Origin: Streptomyces griseocarneus
GTDB taxonomy: Bacteria; Actinomycetota; Actinomycetes; Streptomycetales; Streptomycetaceae
Reading direction: 5' to 3'
DNA length: 64,000 bases
Assembly: GCA_003674045.1 (NCBI GenBank)
Contig: PENC01000005.1
Coordinates: 248,001-312,000, forward strand
Shown here piece after piece: positions 63,818-64,000 of this stretch (position 1 is its first letter; each line of letters begins with the position of its first letter). Made by a program: the position numbers and the translations under genes. The notes under the pieces are model-generated. The model worked only from the letters and a program-made list of their open reading frames with translations. It was not told the origin of the DNA and searched no databases.

Positions 63818-64000
63818 GAAGCGAACCATAGCCCGCCCGACGATCTGCGGAAGGCCCTGGTCAGCCAGTTCCTCCGGATCTGTCCGAAGGATTGTCCGGA
63901 CACACATGCGTGTTTCCGGGGTACAGTGGTAATGCGCCTGCCGAGTATTCGGCGGGCTGTCCCATGCTGTGTCTTCCGGTGGCAGCTCTCGCCCCGCCCC
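63818..64000. other. Intergenic edge of the window
   Basis: Upstream region of the ferritin-like gene and probably of a divergent gene to the right of the window. It contains TACAGT near 63923 and a small inverted repeat (GCCTGCCGA then TCGGCGGGC at about 63937-63958). No gene begins before the end. Confidence 0.4.

Overview
This 64 kb window is chromosomal DNA from a high-GC actinobacterium, almost certainly a Streptomyces. The evidence is very strong G/C third-position bias, abundant GTG starts, a WhiB7/WblC regulator, mycoredoxin, AdnAB, UPF0182, DUF3107 and DUF3152 proteins, TerD/AIM24 proteins, and three copies of an intergenic repeat of a type I recall from Streptomyces genomes. There is no phage, insertion sequence, CRISPR array, plasmid origin or classical antibiotic cluster. 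The content is core chromosome.

Layout. 0-2.9 kb: a CBS-domain protein, a catalase (katA) and its divergent Fur-type regulator (catR), with Fur-like palindromes at both promoters. 2.8-5.2 kb: two identical initiator tRNA-fMet genes flanking a Sel1-repeat protein. 5.2-14.6 kb: a UPF0182 membrane protein, a PPA1309-family protein, a PDZ/S16 protease, a 59-aa membrane protein too short for routine ORF calling, MoaE, an SDR enzyme, a DUF2342 protein and a Nudix hydrolase. 14.7-18.7 kb: three adjacent AIM24 genes, the first fused to TerD, and a YgjP-type metallopeptidase. 18.9-21.6 kb: an orphan E1-like (ThiF/TOMM-type) protein and an ABC1/UbiB-type kinase.

21.6-36.2 kb is a genome-maintenance and stress block: whiB7/wblC with a long leader (98-codon upstream ORF plus intrinsic attenuator) and a translationally coupled basic protein, uvrD2, mycoredoxin-1, nudC, an M20 dipeptidase, the AdnB and AdnA helicase-nuclease subunits, and an alkyltransferase-like protein whose active-site Cys is Trp. 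From memory, the order UPF0182 - PDZ protease - DUF2342 - ABC1 kinase - whiB7 - uvrD2 - mycoredoxin - nudC - adnB - adnA - ATL - moeZ - DUF3152 - TetR - DUF3107 - ferritin-like matches the Mycobacterium tuberculosis Rv3193c-Rv3210c neighbourhood, with Streptomyces-specific modules inserted.

36.3-46.8 kb: a flippase-like membrane protein carrying a kinase-like domain, a molybdate module (HTH-TOBE regulator, modA, a fused modBC), and two paralogous secreted TAP-like hydrolases around an anchored protein of unknown function. 47-52.7 kb: MoeZ and a four-gene operon (PelF-like glycosyltransferase, membrane protein, NAD-dependent epimerase, spherulin-4-like glycosidase), which I infer to be an exopolysaccharide-type system. 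52.9-58.5 kb: an oligopeptide ABC transporter operon with a fused double ATPase, preceded by a 30-codon candidate leader peptide. 58.7-64 kb: a DUF3152 protease-like protein, an alpha/beta hydrolase, an acidic small protein, TetR, DUF3107, a small membrane protein and a ferritin-like protein. Molybdenum-related functions recur (MoaE, ModABC and its regulator, MoeZ) but are not contiguous. Database comparisons named here are from memory; none were run.
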